Shown: positions 29,475 through 38,247, counted from the stretch's first letter. The stretch is 64,000 bases of DNA from Halomicrobium zhouii (GCF_900114435.1 NZ_FOZK01000001.1:1240001-1304000); one strand, 5' to 3'. Notes: generated by a model not told the origin, from the sequence alone. Program-made: numbers and translations.

Positions 29475-29768
29475 TCAGGCGCCTCGCGAACGCACTGCCG
29501 ACCAGACGGCCACGGCGCCGAGGAGAAACGCTGGCAACAGTGGTAACACGAGGTACGCGTCCCGCAAGGAGAGGCCGAACGAGGAAGCGTACCCCGGCAA
29601 GAGCAGGATCAGTCCCGGAACCACGAGGAACGAGAACGCGACGGTGGCGACGAGAACCCAGCCTCGCCAGTCGAACCGTCGGTCCGCGTCGGGCGCGGCC
29701 GGTTCGCCGCTGGGCCGGTGGACGTACCCACCGTCTCCGTCGCCATCTGCCCGCCGGTCACCCGTCAT
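29475..29768 (-). CDS. Small two-helix membrane protein
   Basis: A 97-residue protein with a polar acidic N-terminus (about 35 residues), then two membrane helices (about residues 36-56 and 68-90) and a short basic end. The pattern WRGWVLVATVAFSFLVVPGLILLLPG is convincing as a real membrane segment. There is no recognised family. It could belong to small haloarchaeal cytochrome- or transporter-associated proteins, but nothing in the sequence shows this. Confidence 0.55.
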   Translation of the reverse strand: MTGDRRADGDGDGGYVHRPSGEPAAPDADRRFDWRGWVLVATVAFSFLVVPGLILLLPGYASSFGLSLRDAYLVLPLLPAFLLGAVAVWSAVRSRGA

Positions 29769-29954
29769 CGAGCCGTCACCCCGCGGCCTGGATTCCCCGT
29801 CGTCGTCCGAGGCACGAACTGTGGCCGAGCACGCCAGACCCGCTGGCCTCGTTGCATACGCCCACGTGGGGGTAGCTGCTGGAAAACCCTAGCGGTTCAT
29901 CGGGGTAGTTGTAACTGTGTACCGACGTTCGACGGCACGGGCCACGTAGAACGC

Positions 29955-30115
29955 CGTTAGACTCACTCTGTCCGTCTATCGAGCCCGGCCTCACCCAGTT
30001 CGGCCGGACGCCGGAAGACTCCCGCTGGTCGTCTTCCGAGCCCCGACTCGCCATGCTCGTCGGGACGCCAGCAGACTCGCTGCGCTCGTCCGTCGAGCCC
30101 ACGCTCGCTCCGTTC
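29955..30115. repeat. REP-like direct repeats in the 29769-30150 gap
   Basis: Units containing gactc(g/c)ctgcgctcgtc and gtctatcgagcccgg-type sequence recur at roughly 65-75 bases (for example the cgccggaagactcccgctgg and cgccagcagactcgctgcgc copies). Open frames across them encode repeated RSESNGV-type peptides and are by-products. The rest of the 29769-30150 gap shows no gene. Confidence 0.45.
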
Positions 30116-30150
30116 GCGTGGACGCCGGGACGGGCTTACACCCACTACTA

Positions 30151-30300
30151 TCAGGCGGGCCGCTCCGAGATGTTCTCCATGCTGACCCGATGCTCGGTCG
30201 CTGCGACGTGATCGTTCTTCACGTCGAGAGCCTCGTCGCGGTCTTCGTACACCCCTTCCTCGGTACACTCGTGACAGACGAAGTGAAACCGTTCACCCAT
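30151..30300 (-). CDS. 49-residue zinc-finger-like CxxC protein
   Basis: A short protein beginning MGERFHFVCHECTEEGVYE. A CxxC pair (Cys 9, Cys 12) with nearby His residues (His 6, His 10, and a later HVAATEH) could bind one zinc. The ATG at 30300 is preferred over one 63 bases upstream, because an AT-rich tagtattt lies about 25 bases before it. Haloarchaea carry many such tiny CxxC proteins, several linked to regulation or biofilm traits. The role here is unknown. Confidence 0.6.
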   Translation of the reverse strand: MGERFHFVCHECTEEGVYEDRDEALDVKNDHVAATEHRVSMENISERPA

Positions 30301-30515
30301 AACTGTTCGTGAAATACTAACACAATAATCGTTTTGATACGCCATTAACCAGCTTATCACCACGTTAATTCACCCGTGGGACGAAGTCCCGAGACAGTCG
30401 TACGGCGGACGACTGCCGACGGGTGCGACGATACTGTCAGTGCGACGACCGACGTCCTTCATCGACAGTGCGACAGACACAGGAGGCTTTTCCGGGCGGG
30501 CGTTCACGATTCTCC

Positions 30516-31151
30516 ATGGTCGATTTCCAGTCCCGCGACACGAACCGGGGTCGGTCGACGAGCGACGACGACGTTAGCGTCGACGGCCAGGGCGACGTCG
30601 ACCCTGACGAGCCCGACTCGTCCGAGGACCCCGCGGCCGCCACCGCGGATCACGAGGAGACGACGGTGATCTCGGCTGCAGTCGTCAGCGTCTCGGACAC
30701 ACGCACGCACGACGACGACCCGGGCGGCGAAGCCGTCGTCGACGCCTTCGAAGCCGCCGGCCACGACGTCGTCACCCGGGAAGTCCTGCGCACCGCCCAC
30801 GACTCGGTCCAGCAGACCGTCGACACGCTCGTCCGACGCGAGGACGTTACGGTCGTCGTGACGACGGGCGGAACCGGTGTCGGTCCCCGCGCGGTCACCA
30901 TCGACGCGGTTCACCCGCTCATCGACAAGGGGCTGCCGGGCTTCGGCGAACTGTTCCGGCGACGGTACGCCGAGTCGGTCGGGACCGACGCCATCGGGAC
31001 GCGGGCGACCGCCGGCATCGCCGAGGCAACGCCGGTGTTCTGCCTCCCCGGTGACCCGGACGCCGCCCGGCTCGGCGTCAGCGAAATCGTCGTCGAGCAG
31101 GCCGAGCGGCTGGCCACGCTGGCGAGCGGTGACGACACGTCGGACGCGTAG
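30516..31151 (+). CDS. moaB: Molybdenum cofactor biosynthesis protein B (MoaB/MogA family)
   Basis: A 211-residue protein. After an acidic, probably disordered extension of about 50 residues comes the MoCF-binding fold: SAAVVSVSDTRT, the molybdopterin motif VVTTGGTGVGPR, then GFGELFRRRYAE and VFCLPGDPDAARLG. The family adenylylates molybdopterin before metal insertion. The start MVDFQSRDTNRG is chosen because upstream in-frame sequence is Arg/Ser-rich without features. The N-terminal extension is longer than in most bacterial MoaB proteins, a common halophile trait. Confidence 0.85.
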   Translation: MVDFQSRDTNRGRSTSDDDVSVDGQGDVDPDEPDSSEDPAAATADHEETTVISAAVVSVSDTRTHDDDPGGEAVVDAFEAAGHDVVTREVLRTAHDSVQQTVDTLVRREDVTVVVTTGGTGVGPRAVTIDAVHPLIDKGLPGFGELFRRRYAESVGTDAIGTRATAGIAEATPVFCLPGDPDAARLGVSEIVVEQAERLATLASGDDTSDA

Positions 31152-31231
31152 TCTGGCGGGGTGCAACGCGACGATCCGAACGGAGAGAAAGCGAGACAGA
31201 TCGACCGGTGAGAGGGCGGTGCCGGGCGGCG

Positions 31232-31552
31232 CTACTCCAGTTCTTCCGCGACGGCGTCGGGACCCAGCAGGTTCGGGTCCACGACGAGGTCCGTCTGTCG
31301 GCTGGCAAAGTCGGGAAGCGAGCCCTCGGCGTACACGACGACGCGGAGGTCGTCCTCGAGGTCCTTGGCGACGGCGATGGACGTGGCCTGCTCGAGGTCG
31401 GTCAGGAGGTAGACGTCGGCGTCGTGAATACCGGCTTCCTCCAGGCCGGGCCGGTTGCCGATCGGTGCGATCTGGACGTCGTGACCCTCGGCTTCGAGGG
31501 CGTTGGCGATGGCGCCCTCGTCGGCGCCGACCAGCGTGACTCGGAGCGTCAT
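31232..31552 (-). CDS. Small Rossmann-like protein next to guaAb (DUF7126 type)
   Basis: A 106-residue alpha/beta protein: [23 protein letters not shown], then [22 protein letters not shown] and VVVYAEG. It looks like a half-size nucleotide-binding Rossmann fold. It overlaps the last codon of guaAb by 4 bases (31549-31552), so the two are translationally coupled. Haloarchaeal genomes often label this gene CTP synthetase because of its position near pyrG; the sequence itself has no synthetase motif. A regulatory or nucleotide-sensing role is inference. Confidence 0.7.
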   Translation of the reverse strand: MTLRVTLVGADEGAIANALEAEGHDVQIAPIGNRPGLEEAGIHDADVYLLTDLEQATSIAVAKDLEDDLRVVVYAEGSLPDFASRQTDLVVDPNLLGPDAVAEELE

Positions 31553-32466
31553 TCGTACTCGATGGTCGCCGGGGGTTTGTGGGTGACGTCGTAGAGGACG
31601 CGCGAGACGTTCTCGTTCTCGCCGGTGATGCGGCTCTGGATGCGCTGGAGGGTGTCCCAGTCGACCTCCTGGGCACGGGCGGTCATGCCGTCTCTCGACT
31701 CGACGGAGCGGACGGCGATGACCCAGCCGTGGACGCGGTTGTCGCCCTTGACGCCGGTGGCCTTGCCGATGACGGCCGCGAGGGCCTGCCAGGGGTCGTG
31801 CTCTTCCAGTTCTTCCTCGACGACGTGATTGGCCTCGCGGGCGACTTCCAGTTTCTCATCGGTGACTTCGCCGAGGATACGGACTGCCAGGCCGGGGCCG
31901 GGGAACGGCATCCGCTCGGAGATGATCTCCTCCAAGTCGAGTTCGCGGGCGACCTCGCGGACCTCGTCCTTGTAGAGGTCCCGCATCGGTTCGACGATGC
32001 CCTCGAAGTCGACGACCTCCGGGAGGCCCCCGACGTTGTGGTGGGACTTGATCGTTCCCTCGCTCTCGATGCGGTCGGGGTAGATGGTCCCCTGGACGAG
32101 GTAGTCGGCGTCGACGTCCTTCGCGACGGTCTCGAACTCGCGGATGAACTGCTCGCCGATGGCGTGGCGCTTCGCTTCTGGGTCCGTGACGCCGCCCAGA
32201 ACTTCGAGGAAGCGGTCTTTGGCCTCGACGATACGCAGCGAGTCCATGTAGTCGAACGTCTCGCGGATCTCCTCGGTCTCCCCTTTTCGCATGAGCCCGG
32301 TGTCCACGTAGACGGCGGTGAGCTGGTCGCCGATGGCCTCGTAGGCCAGCGCGGCGGCCGTCGAGGAGTCGACGCCGCCGGACAGGGCGATGACGGCGTT
32401 GGCATCGCCGACTTCGGCCGATATCTCCTCTATCTTCTCGTCGATGAACTCGTCGACGTCGACCAT
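31549..32466 (-). CDS. guaAb: GMP synthase subunit B (ATP pyrophosphatase subunit)
   Basis: A 305-residue subunit that adenylates XMP and aminates it to GMP using ammonia from a separate glutaminase subunit (GuaAa), as in other archaea with split GMP synthase. The PP-loop [18 protein letters not shown] is at residues 25-42. The C-terminal dimerisation domain ends KPPATIEYE, matching the family end. No guaAa is in the window. The next upstream gene in haloarchaeal order is commonly pyrG, but here two secreted-protein genes intervene. Confidence 0.92.
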   Translation of the reverse strand: MVDVDEFIDEKIEEISAEVGDANAVIALSGGVDSSTAAALAYEAIGDQLTAVYVDTGLMRKGETEEIRETFDYMDSLRIVEAKDRFLEVLGGVTDPEAKRHAIGEQFIREFETVAKDVDADYLVQGTIYPDRIESEGTIKSHHNVGGLPEVVDFEGIVEPMRDLYKDEVREVARELDLEEIISERMPFPGPGLAVRILGEVTDEKLEVAREANHVVEEELEEHDPWQALAAVIGKATGVKGDNRVHGWVIAVRSVESRDGMTARAQEVDWDTLQRIQSRITGENENVSRVLYDVTHKPPATIEYE

Positions 32467-32646
32467 CAGTGGCTCCCCTCCGCGGTGGTTCCTGAGAGCG
32501 TAATCTGGAGGAATATACTCATAGTGTTGCTCTCAGTGGCGGCGGCAAAACGGTTTCGGAACCGCCCCCGTTGGAAACTGCGCCCGGTCAGGCTGGCTCT
32601 GGGCCGATGCGACGAAACGGTGGAAGACGGTCGATTGCGTCGCCGA

Positions 32647-32910
32647 TCAGGAGATCTGGACGGTCACCTCGTCGGTGGACGTGTTGCCCGCGCTATCGGT
32701 GGCGGTCAGCGTGACGGTGTAGGTGCCGGCAGACCCGTAGCGGTTGTCGGCGTACCAGCCGCTGGCCGACGTACCGTCCCCGAGTTCCCACTGGAGATCG
32801 GTGATCCAGCTGCTGCCACCGGTCTCGTCGGTGATCCAGAACTGGACCAGCTCGCCCGTCCCTGCGGACGTCGTTCCCGGATCGATCGACGCGATCAGGT
32901 CGCCGGAGGG
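32647..32910 (-). repeat. PKD-like cassette, copy 1
   Basis: A 264-base stretch coding the last 87 residues plus stop of the alpha/beta hydrolase. It aligns without gaps to 34020-34283. By hand count 74 of 87 residues are identical and the last 37 are all identical. The similarity begins at the stop codon and ends where the two linkers differ. Confidence 0.85.
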
Positions 32911-33894
32911 CGGCGTCTCCGTGTCCGGCGTTTCCGTGTCTGGCGTCTCTATGTCGGGAGTCTCCGTGTCCGGCGTTTCCGTGTCTGGCGTCTCCGTGTC
33001 AGGGGTATCGGTGGGCGTGTCTTCGCCGTCGTCCTGGATGATCGCCTCCGCGAGGTCGCCCGTGACCGCCGGGCTGCTCATGTACCCGCCGTGGCCGCTG
33101 ACGGAGTCGGTGACGTCGACGTCGGTGTACGTGTCCGGCGCCGCCGACGGGTTCGGGACGCCCTCGGCGCCGAGCGCGGTGTCGCCCGGATTGCCGTTCG
33201 TCCCGCCCGAGCCGAAGCCGTCTCCGATGACCTGGTCGTTCCGGGAGTGGTAGTTCCGGACCTCGCGGGCGTTCTCGGCGACGCCGTCGTACCACTGGCC
33301 GCCCTCCGTGACCGTCGAGCCGTTGGCCGCGGCGCCCATCGGTGCGACGGTGTCGACGACGTAGCCAGGACCGAGTTCGGAGAGCGTTCCGAGGACGACC
33401 CGGCCGCCCAGCGAGTGGGCGGCGAGCCGGACCGATCCGGCGCCCGCATCGATGGCATCCTCGACGACCGGCGCGAACTCCGCGGCGGCGGCCGCCGACT
33501 GGTCGATGGCGCCGCTGGGGCCCGAGGCGTCTGCCTGGTACACGAGGGCGACGGCCGCGTCGGGTTCGTAGCCCGCTGCGGCGAGGCCGTCGACTACGGT
33601 CGCGGTCAGGTCGGGGCCGGAGCTGGCGCTGTTCCACCCGTGGGCGAACACGAACAGTTCGTCGACTGCGGGGAGCGACGGATCGTCGGTCACCCGCAGG
33701 TCGAGGGTGGTAACCTCGGGGCCGCTGGACTGGGCCGCCACCGAGCCGCTCGCGCCGGCACCCGCCGCGGCGACCAGGCCGGTCCCGAGCAACTGGAGGA
33801 ACGACCGGCGCGACTCCCCCCGTCCGCCTGACGCTCGAGTCTCGCTGGCTGCGCGTTCGGTACCTCTGTCGAACCGCGTACGATCGCTGGGCAT
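32647..33894 (-). CDS. Secreted alpha/beta hydrolase with PKD-like C-terminal domain
   Basis: A 415-residue Tat-exported protein. The twin-arginine motif is SRRSFLQ (Arg 29-30) with cleavage near VAAQ. The hydrolase core has FVFAHGWN (oxyanion region), the nucleophile elbow AHSLGGR (Ser 161) and a late SGHGGYM that may give the catalytic His. It resembles DUF900/lipase-like esterases. A TPDTE repeat linker (plus strand about 32911-33008) precedes an 87-residue PKD-like domain, 85% identical to the end of the neighbouring xylanase. The ATG at 33894 is preferred over 33927 because it fits the Tat signal length. Confidence 0.8.
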   Translation of the reverse strand: MPSDRTRFDRGTERAASETRASGGRGESRRSFLQLLGTGLVAAAGAGASGSVAAQSSGPEVTTLDLRVTDDPSLPAVDELFVFAHGWNSASSGPDLTATVVDGLAAAGYEPDAAVALVYQADASGPSGAIDQSAAAAAEFAPVVEDAIDAGAGSVRLAAHSLGGRVVLGTLSELGPGYVVDTVAPMGAAANGSTVTEGGQWYDGVAENAREVRNYHSRNDQVIGDGFGSGGTNGNPGDTALGAEGVPNPSAAPDTYTDVDVTDSVSGHGGYMSSPAVTGDLAEAIIQDDGEDTPTDTPDTETPDTETPDTETPDIETPDTETPDTETPPSGDLIASIDPGTTSAGTGELVQFWITDETGGSSWITDLQWELGDGTSASGWYADNRYGSAGTYTVTLTATDSAGNTSTDEVTVQIS

Positions 33895-34019
33895 GGTATC
33901 GCCTGTCAAAAATATCACACCAAGCACCTATAAATTTTAATGATAGTTCAACGTGATCTGCCGCCGCGTGTCCATGGGATTGAACCGTGCGTCGTGTTCT
34001 CGATTCGACCCCGATAGGA

Positions 34020-34283
34020 TCAGGAGATCTGGACGGTCACCTCGTCCGTGGACGTATTGCCCGCGCTATCGGTGGCGGTGAGGGTGACGGTGTAGGTGCC
34101 GGCCGACCCGTAGCGGTTGTCGGCGTACCAGCCAGCGCCGGTCGACCCGTCGCCCAGCTCCCACTGGAGGTCGGTGATCCAGGTGCTGTTGCCGGTCTCG
34201 TCGGCGATCCAGAATTGCATCAGGTCGCCGACCGACCCGGACGTCGCCCCCGGATCGATCGAGGCGATCAGGTCGCCGGAGGG
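34020..34283 (-). repeat. PKD-like cassette, copy 2
   Basis: This is the second copy of the cassette at the end of the GH10 xylanase. The direct repeat, 1.37 kb apart, suggests duplication or gene conversion between neighbouring secreted-protein genes. Confidence 0.85.
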
Positions 34284-35840
34284 CCCCCCATCGTCGGTAT
34301 CCGTCTCAGTCTCAGTCTCCGTCTCGGTGTCCGTTTCCGTATCAGTCTCGGTGTCAGTTTCCGTCTCCGTATCGGTCTCAGTCTCGGTGTCCGTTTCAGT
34401 TTCTGTCTCGGTCTCTGTCTCCGTCTCGGTCTCGCTCCCGTCGACGGAAACCGTGACAGACGTGCCTCCGTTGCTCGTGACCGACACCGTCCGGGTGACG
34501 GAGTCGCTTCCTGCCGTGACGGTTATCTCGTGTTCGCCGAGGAAGGCGCCCGTCGAGTAGGTGCCACCGGCGTCCGTGGTGCCCGAATCGTCGGTCCACC
34601 ACTCGTCGAAGACGAGGTTGCGCCAGACGTCGAGGGGCGGCTTCTCCGACCAGTCCGCCTCGAAGAAGGGGGCCTCGTTCTGCCAGTGACTCTCGTCCCA
34701 CATGCCCCAGATCATGAACTCGTCGACGTCGGGGTGGCCGTAGGCGGTCTTGAGGAACCGTCGGAAGATGTCGGCGCGCTGTTGCTGGTCGGACCAGCTG
34801 TCGCCGTACATGTCGAACTCGGTGATACGCTGGGCCGCCGGGAAGTCGGCGTACCGCTCGAACACCTGTTCGATTCGCGCGTAGTTCCAGGGCTGGTCGT
34901 TGTGGTCGGTGGCTCCGATGTGGGCCTGGTGCCCGATGGCGTCCACGCCGACGCCCTGGTCGAGGAGGAACTGGACCTCCTCGACGTACTTCTCGACGTC
35001 CCACGTCAGCGTGTTGTAGTCGTTCGTGACGACGTCGACGTCCAGGCCGTTCTCGTCGATGACCGACTCCGCTTCACTGAACCACTCCGCCAGCAGCGGC
35101 GACGTCCAGGGCTGGACTTCACCGGCGGCGAAGTCGTCCGTGTCCATCCGGTCGGGGTACACTGCGGCCTGGAGTAGCCCCCGGTGGGTCGCCTCGTTGA
35201 CGACGTCCCACTCCTGGATCCGGTCGCCGTAGTAGGTGATGATGTCGCGGAGGTGCTGCATCGAGCGCTCCCGGACCGTCGCACCGTCGTCGTTCTCGAC
35301 CGCCTGCATGACGTCGTCCGGAACCGCGTAGTCGACGCCGTAGACGCAGGTGTGCCCCCGGATGTCGAGGCCCTTCTCCTCGAGCCAGTCGACGGCGTCG
35401 TCGGCCCGCTGCCGGTCGTCCTCCCAGAAGGCCCACTTGTGGGCGTTGCCGAGCACGGCCGTATTGAACAGCTCCTCCAGGTTTTCGCGGAACGGCTCGC
35501 CCTCGCTGAACTGGTCGATGAGTACTTCGGCGCCGATGGCGGTGCCGAAGGTGAAGTCGTGGTCCGTCATCTCGACGTCGACCGTCGCTCCGGAGACCGG
35601 GTTCCCGTTCTCGTCGACGACGTCGACGGTCAGCGGTCCGGTCTGGTTGTCCCTGATCCGCTGGTCGGCCGCCGCCTCGTCGAATCCGCTCTGGGCCGTC
35701 GCGGTCCCCGCGGCGCCGCCGCCGAGCAGGCCCACTACCGTACTGGCGCCGACCGCTCGCATGTAGTCGCGCCGGTCGATTCCGTCGCGCAGGTCGTCCT
35801 CCGATACGTCCCCGTCTCGCTGGTGTGTGTCCTCTGTCAT
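34020..35840 (-). CDS. Secreted GH10 endo-beta-1,4-xylanase with PKD-like C-terminal domain
   Basis: A 606-residue Tat-exported enzyme (RRDYMRAVG, Arg 23-24). A small beta domain (LTVDVVDENGNPVSGATVDV) leads into the GH10 barrel with HKWAFWE, GHTCVYG, the acid/base WDVVNEA (Glu 216) and the nucleophile ITEFDM (Glu 341). A carboxypeptidase-regulatory-like beta segment, a Glu/Thr/Asp repeat linker and an 87-residue PKD-like domain follow. The start at 35840 is used since the upstream frame is AT-rich leader. It probably degrades xylan or a similar plant or algal glycan outside the cell. It sits inside the pyrG-guaAb interval with the alpha/beta hydrolase, which could remove ester side groups; that link is inference. 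Confidence 0.9.
   Translation of the reverse strand: MTEDTHQRDGDVSEDDLRDGIDRRDYMRAVGASTVVGLLGGGAAGTATAQSGFDEAAADQRIRDNQTGPLTVDVVDENGNPVSGATVDVEMTDHDFTFGTAIGAEVLIDQFSEGEPFRENLEELFNTAVLGNAHKWAFWEDDRQRADDAVDWLEEKGLDIRGHTCVYGVDYAVPDDVMQAVENDDGATVRERSMQHLRDIITYYGDRIQEWDVVNEATHRGLLQAAVYPDRMDTDDFAAGEVQPWTSPLLAEWFSEAESVIDENGLDVDVVTNDYNTLTWDVEKYVEEVQFLLDQGVGVDAIGHQAHIGATDHNDQPWNYARIEQVFERYADFPAAQRITEFDMYGDSWSDQQQRADIFRRFLKTAYGHPDVDEFMIWGMWDESHWQNEAPFFEADWSEKPPLDVWRNLVFDEWWTDDSGTTDAGGTYSTGAFLGEHEITVTAGSDSVTRTVSVTSNGGTSVTVSVDGSETETETETETETETDTETETDTETETDTETDTETDTETETETETDTDDGGPSGDLIASIDPGATSGSVGDLMQFWIADETGNSTWITDLQWELGDGSTGAGWYADNRYGSAGTYTVTLTATDSAGNTSTDEVTVQIS
34297..34437 (-). repeat. Glu/Thr/Asp simple-sequence linker in the xylanase gene
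   Basis: Near-perfect gtctcg/gtccgt/gtatcg hexamer repeats (plus strand) encode an ETETDTE linker of about 47 residues between the catalytic part and the PKD-like domain. The composition is the same as the linker in the metzincin protease at 14541-15040. Confidence 0.8.
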
Positions 35841-36105
35841 CGGTAATCTCTCTCGCTGCCCGCTGGCGTCCGAACCCCGGTTTGCACCCGGAAGCCGAAC
35901 GACGCAGTGGGGCGGCAGAAAATTCTCACCGGGGAATGTTATATTTTTACCATATACGACAGAGATTAAACACTCGCTAAGTCGAAGCACGGACCAGGCT
36001 GGTTCCGAATACCGGGGGCAGTGCCGTGGCGGTCGGCTCGTCGGTCCGTGTGGCAGCGGAGAGAAGTCGGCGAACGAAACGGACTACCGGGGTCGCTGGC
36101 GGCAG

Positions 36106-37758
36106 TCAGTTGCGGGCGTCCGTCGTCGCGACCGCTTCGTCCTCGGCGAGCATGGACTCGACGAAGCCGACGAACGGCGGGCTGGCGCGGCCGGGCCGGG
36201 AGCGGAACTCGGGGTGGAACTGCGTCCCGAAGAAGTAGGGGTGGTCTGGCAGTTCGAGTATCTCCATCCGGCGACCGGACTTGCCGGAGAACACCAGGCC
36301 CGCCTCTTCCAGATCGTCGATGTACTCGGGATTGACCTCGTAGCGGTGGCGGTGGCGTTCAGTGCAGGACGTGTCGCCGTAGATCTCGTTGGCGAGGGTT
36401 CCCGGTTCGATATCGGTGACGTGTGAGCCCAGTCGCATCGTCCCGCCCATGTCGTCGAGGTCCTTCTGTTCGGGAAGAATGTCGATGACGGCGTGGTCGG
36501 TCTCCTCGTCGAGTTCCGCCGAGTGTGCGCCGGTGAGACCCAGCACGTTGCGGGCGTACTCGACGACGGCCATCTGGAAGCCCAGACAGAGGCCGAGGAA
36601 GGGGAGGTCGTTCTCGCGGGCGTAGCGGATAGCCTCTATCTTGCCCTCCGTCCCGCGGGCGCCGAAGCCGCCGGGGACGACGAGGCCGTCCATCTCGTCG
36701 AGTTCGCCGTTGTAGCCGTCGGCGAGTTCCTCGGAGTGGATCCACTCGACGTTGACGTCGACGCCGGTGTCGAGGCCGGCGTGCTTGAGCGACTCGTGGA
36801 TGGAGATGTAGGCGTCTTCGAGCCCATACTTGCCGACGAGGGCGACGTCGACCGTCCCTTCGGTCTCCTGGGTGACGAGTTCGCGCCACTCGTTGTCCCG
36901 CTCGCTCTCGGGGAGCGCCTCGTCGGCGAGTTCGAGTCGCTCCATCACGTACTCGTCGAGGCCCTCCTCCTCGACCATCAGCGGGACGTGGTAGATGTCC
37001 TCGACGTCGGGGTTGGAGAAGACGGCGTCAGTGGGCACGTCGCAGAACAGGGCGATTTTCTCCTTGACGTCCGGATCCAGGCGGTCCTCGGAGCGACCGA
37101 CCAGGATGTCGGGCTGGAGGCCGATAGAACGGAGTTCCTTGACGCTGTGCTGGGTCGGTTTGGTCTTTTGCTCCCCGTTCATCGAGTAGGGGACGAGCGT
37201 GACGTGGGTGAACAGGATGTCGTCCTCGTCCTCTTCGTGGGAGAACTGCCGGAGTGCTTCGAGGTAGGGCATCCCCTCGATGTCCCCGACGGTCCCGCCG
37301 ACCTCGACGATACAGACGTCGGTTCCGGCGGCGGCCTCGCGGATGCGCCGCTTGATGTCGTCGGTGACGTGCGGGATGATCTGGACGGTCTTGCCGAGGT
37401 AGTCGCCCGCCCGCTCGGCCTCGATGACCTGCTGGTAGACCTTCCCCGTCGTGACGTTGTGGTCGAAGGTCATGTCGATGTCGAGGAAGCGCTCGTAGTT
37501 CCCCAGGTCCAGGTCGACCTCGCCGCCGTCCTTGAGCACGTACACCTCGCCGTGCTGGTAGGGATTCATCGTCCCCGCGTCGACGTTGAGGTAGGGGTCG
37601 ATCTTCACCGCGGTCACGTCGAACCCGGCGTTCTTCAGGAGCCGGCCGGTGCTCGCGGCCGTGATTCCCTTTCCGAGCCCCGACATGACACCGCCAGTGA
37701 CGAAGATGAACTTCCGGCCCAGGTCTGGGTCGTAGTTCGTCGCAGAATCCGTTGGCAT
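36106..37758 (-). CDS. pyrG: CTP synthase
   Basis: A 550-residue enzyme that aminates UTP to CTP with glutamine. The N-terminal synthetase domain begins [21 protein letters not shown] and has the Mg/ATP region [22 protein letters not shown]. The C-terminal class I glutaminase domain shows GLCLGFQM (Cys nucleophile) and [10 protein letters not shown]. Length is as expected for the family. It is separated from guaAb by two secreted-protein genes (32647-35840). Upstream lies a tandem array of hairpin repeats. The start [15 protein letters not shown] fits other haloarchaeal homologues. Confidence 0.95.
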   Translation of the reverse strand: MPTDSATNYDPDLGRKFIFVTGGVMSGLGKGITAASTGRLLKNAGFDVTAVKIDPYLNVDAGTMNPYQHGEVYVLKDGGEVDLDLGNYERFLDIDMTFDHNVTTGKVYQQVIEAERAGDYLGKTVQIIPHVTDDIKRRIREAAAGTDVCIVEVGGTVGDIEGMPYLEALRQFSHEEDEDDILFTHVTLVPYSMNGEQKTKPTQHSVKELRSIGLQPDILVGRSEDRLDPDVKEKIALFCDVPTDAVFSNPDVEDIYHVPLMVEEEGLDEYVMERLELADEALPESERDNEWRELVTQETEGTVDVALVGKYGLEDAYISIHESLKHAGLDTGVDVNVEWIHSEELADGYNGELDEMDGLVVPGGFGARGTEGKIEAIRYARENDLPFLGLCLGFQMAVVEYARNVLGLTGAHSAELDEETDHAVIDILPEQKDLDDMGGTMRLGSHVTDIEPGTLANEIYGDTSCTERHRHRYEVNPEYIDDLEEAGLVFSGKSGRRMEILELPDHPYFFGTQFHPEFRSRPGRASPPFVGFVESMLAEDEAVATTDARN

Positions 37759-37802
37759 ACCGACGGTGGGGTTGGGTTGCTCAAAACAATTTCGGGAAGA
37801 GG

Positions 37803-38064
37803 CTGGTTCCGAACGAAGTGAGGAACCAGCTTATAGCGAGCGGGGAGCGCTAGCGACCCGCGAGCAGGTTGGCGCCGAGCGAAGCGAGGGGCCAACTGTT
37901 GAGCGAACGGCGAGCGAAGCGAGCCGTGAGCAGGTTGGCGCCGAACGAAGTGAGGAACCAGCTTATGGCGAACGGCGAGCGAAGCGAGCCGTGAGCAGGC
38001 TGGCGCCGAGCGAAGCGAGGTCCCAGCTTATAGCGAGCGGGGAACGGAGTGACCCGCGAGCAGG
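37803..38064. repeat. Tandem array of four 65-66 base hairpin units
   Basis: Four units start at 37803, 37869, 37935 and 38000 and a partial fifth at 38065. Each has a stem (for example ctggttcc...ggaaccag at 37803-37810 and 37822-37829) around a gaacgaagtga or gagcgaagcga loop, then a gagc(g/a)-rich second half ending gagcagg. They fill most of the 411-base gap between pyrG and the next gene. There is no spacer variation as in CRISPR. They could be REP-like structural RNA or DNA, or a pyrG leader feature. Confidence 0.75.
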
Positions 38065-38169
38065 CCGGCGCCGACCTTCCCGACCAACTCCTATTTAATT
38101 CTTGTCCAGAACTTCCGGCCGGTATACCGTCGGCCCGCTTTTACCGTCACACGGTTCGCAGGTCGTCGT

Positions 38170-38247
38170 ATGAGCACGACTGCTCCGGTTCACCGACTGG
38201 TTCGACAGTTCGACGAACTCACTCGGAGAGGGGGTGAGCGCCTGTGA
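38170..38247 (+). CDS. 25-residue leader ORF overlapping the next gene
   Basis: ATG at 38170 opens a 25-codon frame (MSTTAPVHRLVRQFDELTRR...) that stops at TGA 38245-38247. This TGA overlaps the GTG start of the lipoprotein gene in a GTGA tetranucleotide. A TATA-like cttttacc lies about 32 bases upstream, so the short frame would be the first one on the transcript. It may be a small protein or a translational-coupling leader. It is too short to judge by composition. Confidence 0.45.
   Translation: MSTTAPVHRLVRQFDELTRRGGERL

Noticed and set aside
29385-29546. 53-codon plus-strand ORF downstream of an AT-rich stretch
   Set aside because: It overlaps the 97-residue membrane protein gene in antisense, has Arg/Ser-rich composition, and the TATA-like sequence is too far (about 44 bases).
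29776-30102. Minus-strand ORF with RSESNGV-like repeats
   Set aside because: It is produced by noncoding REP-like direct repeats; no start signal or family.
37803-38064. CRISPR array
   Set aside because: The units are contiguous with no unique spacers, and no cas genes are nearby.
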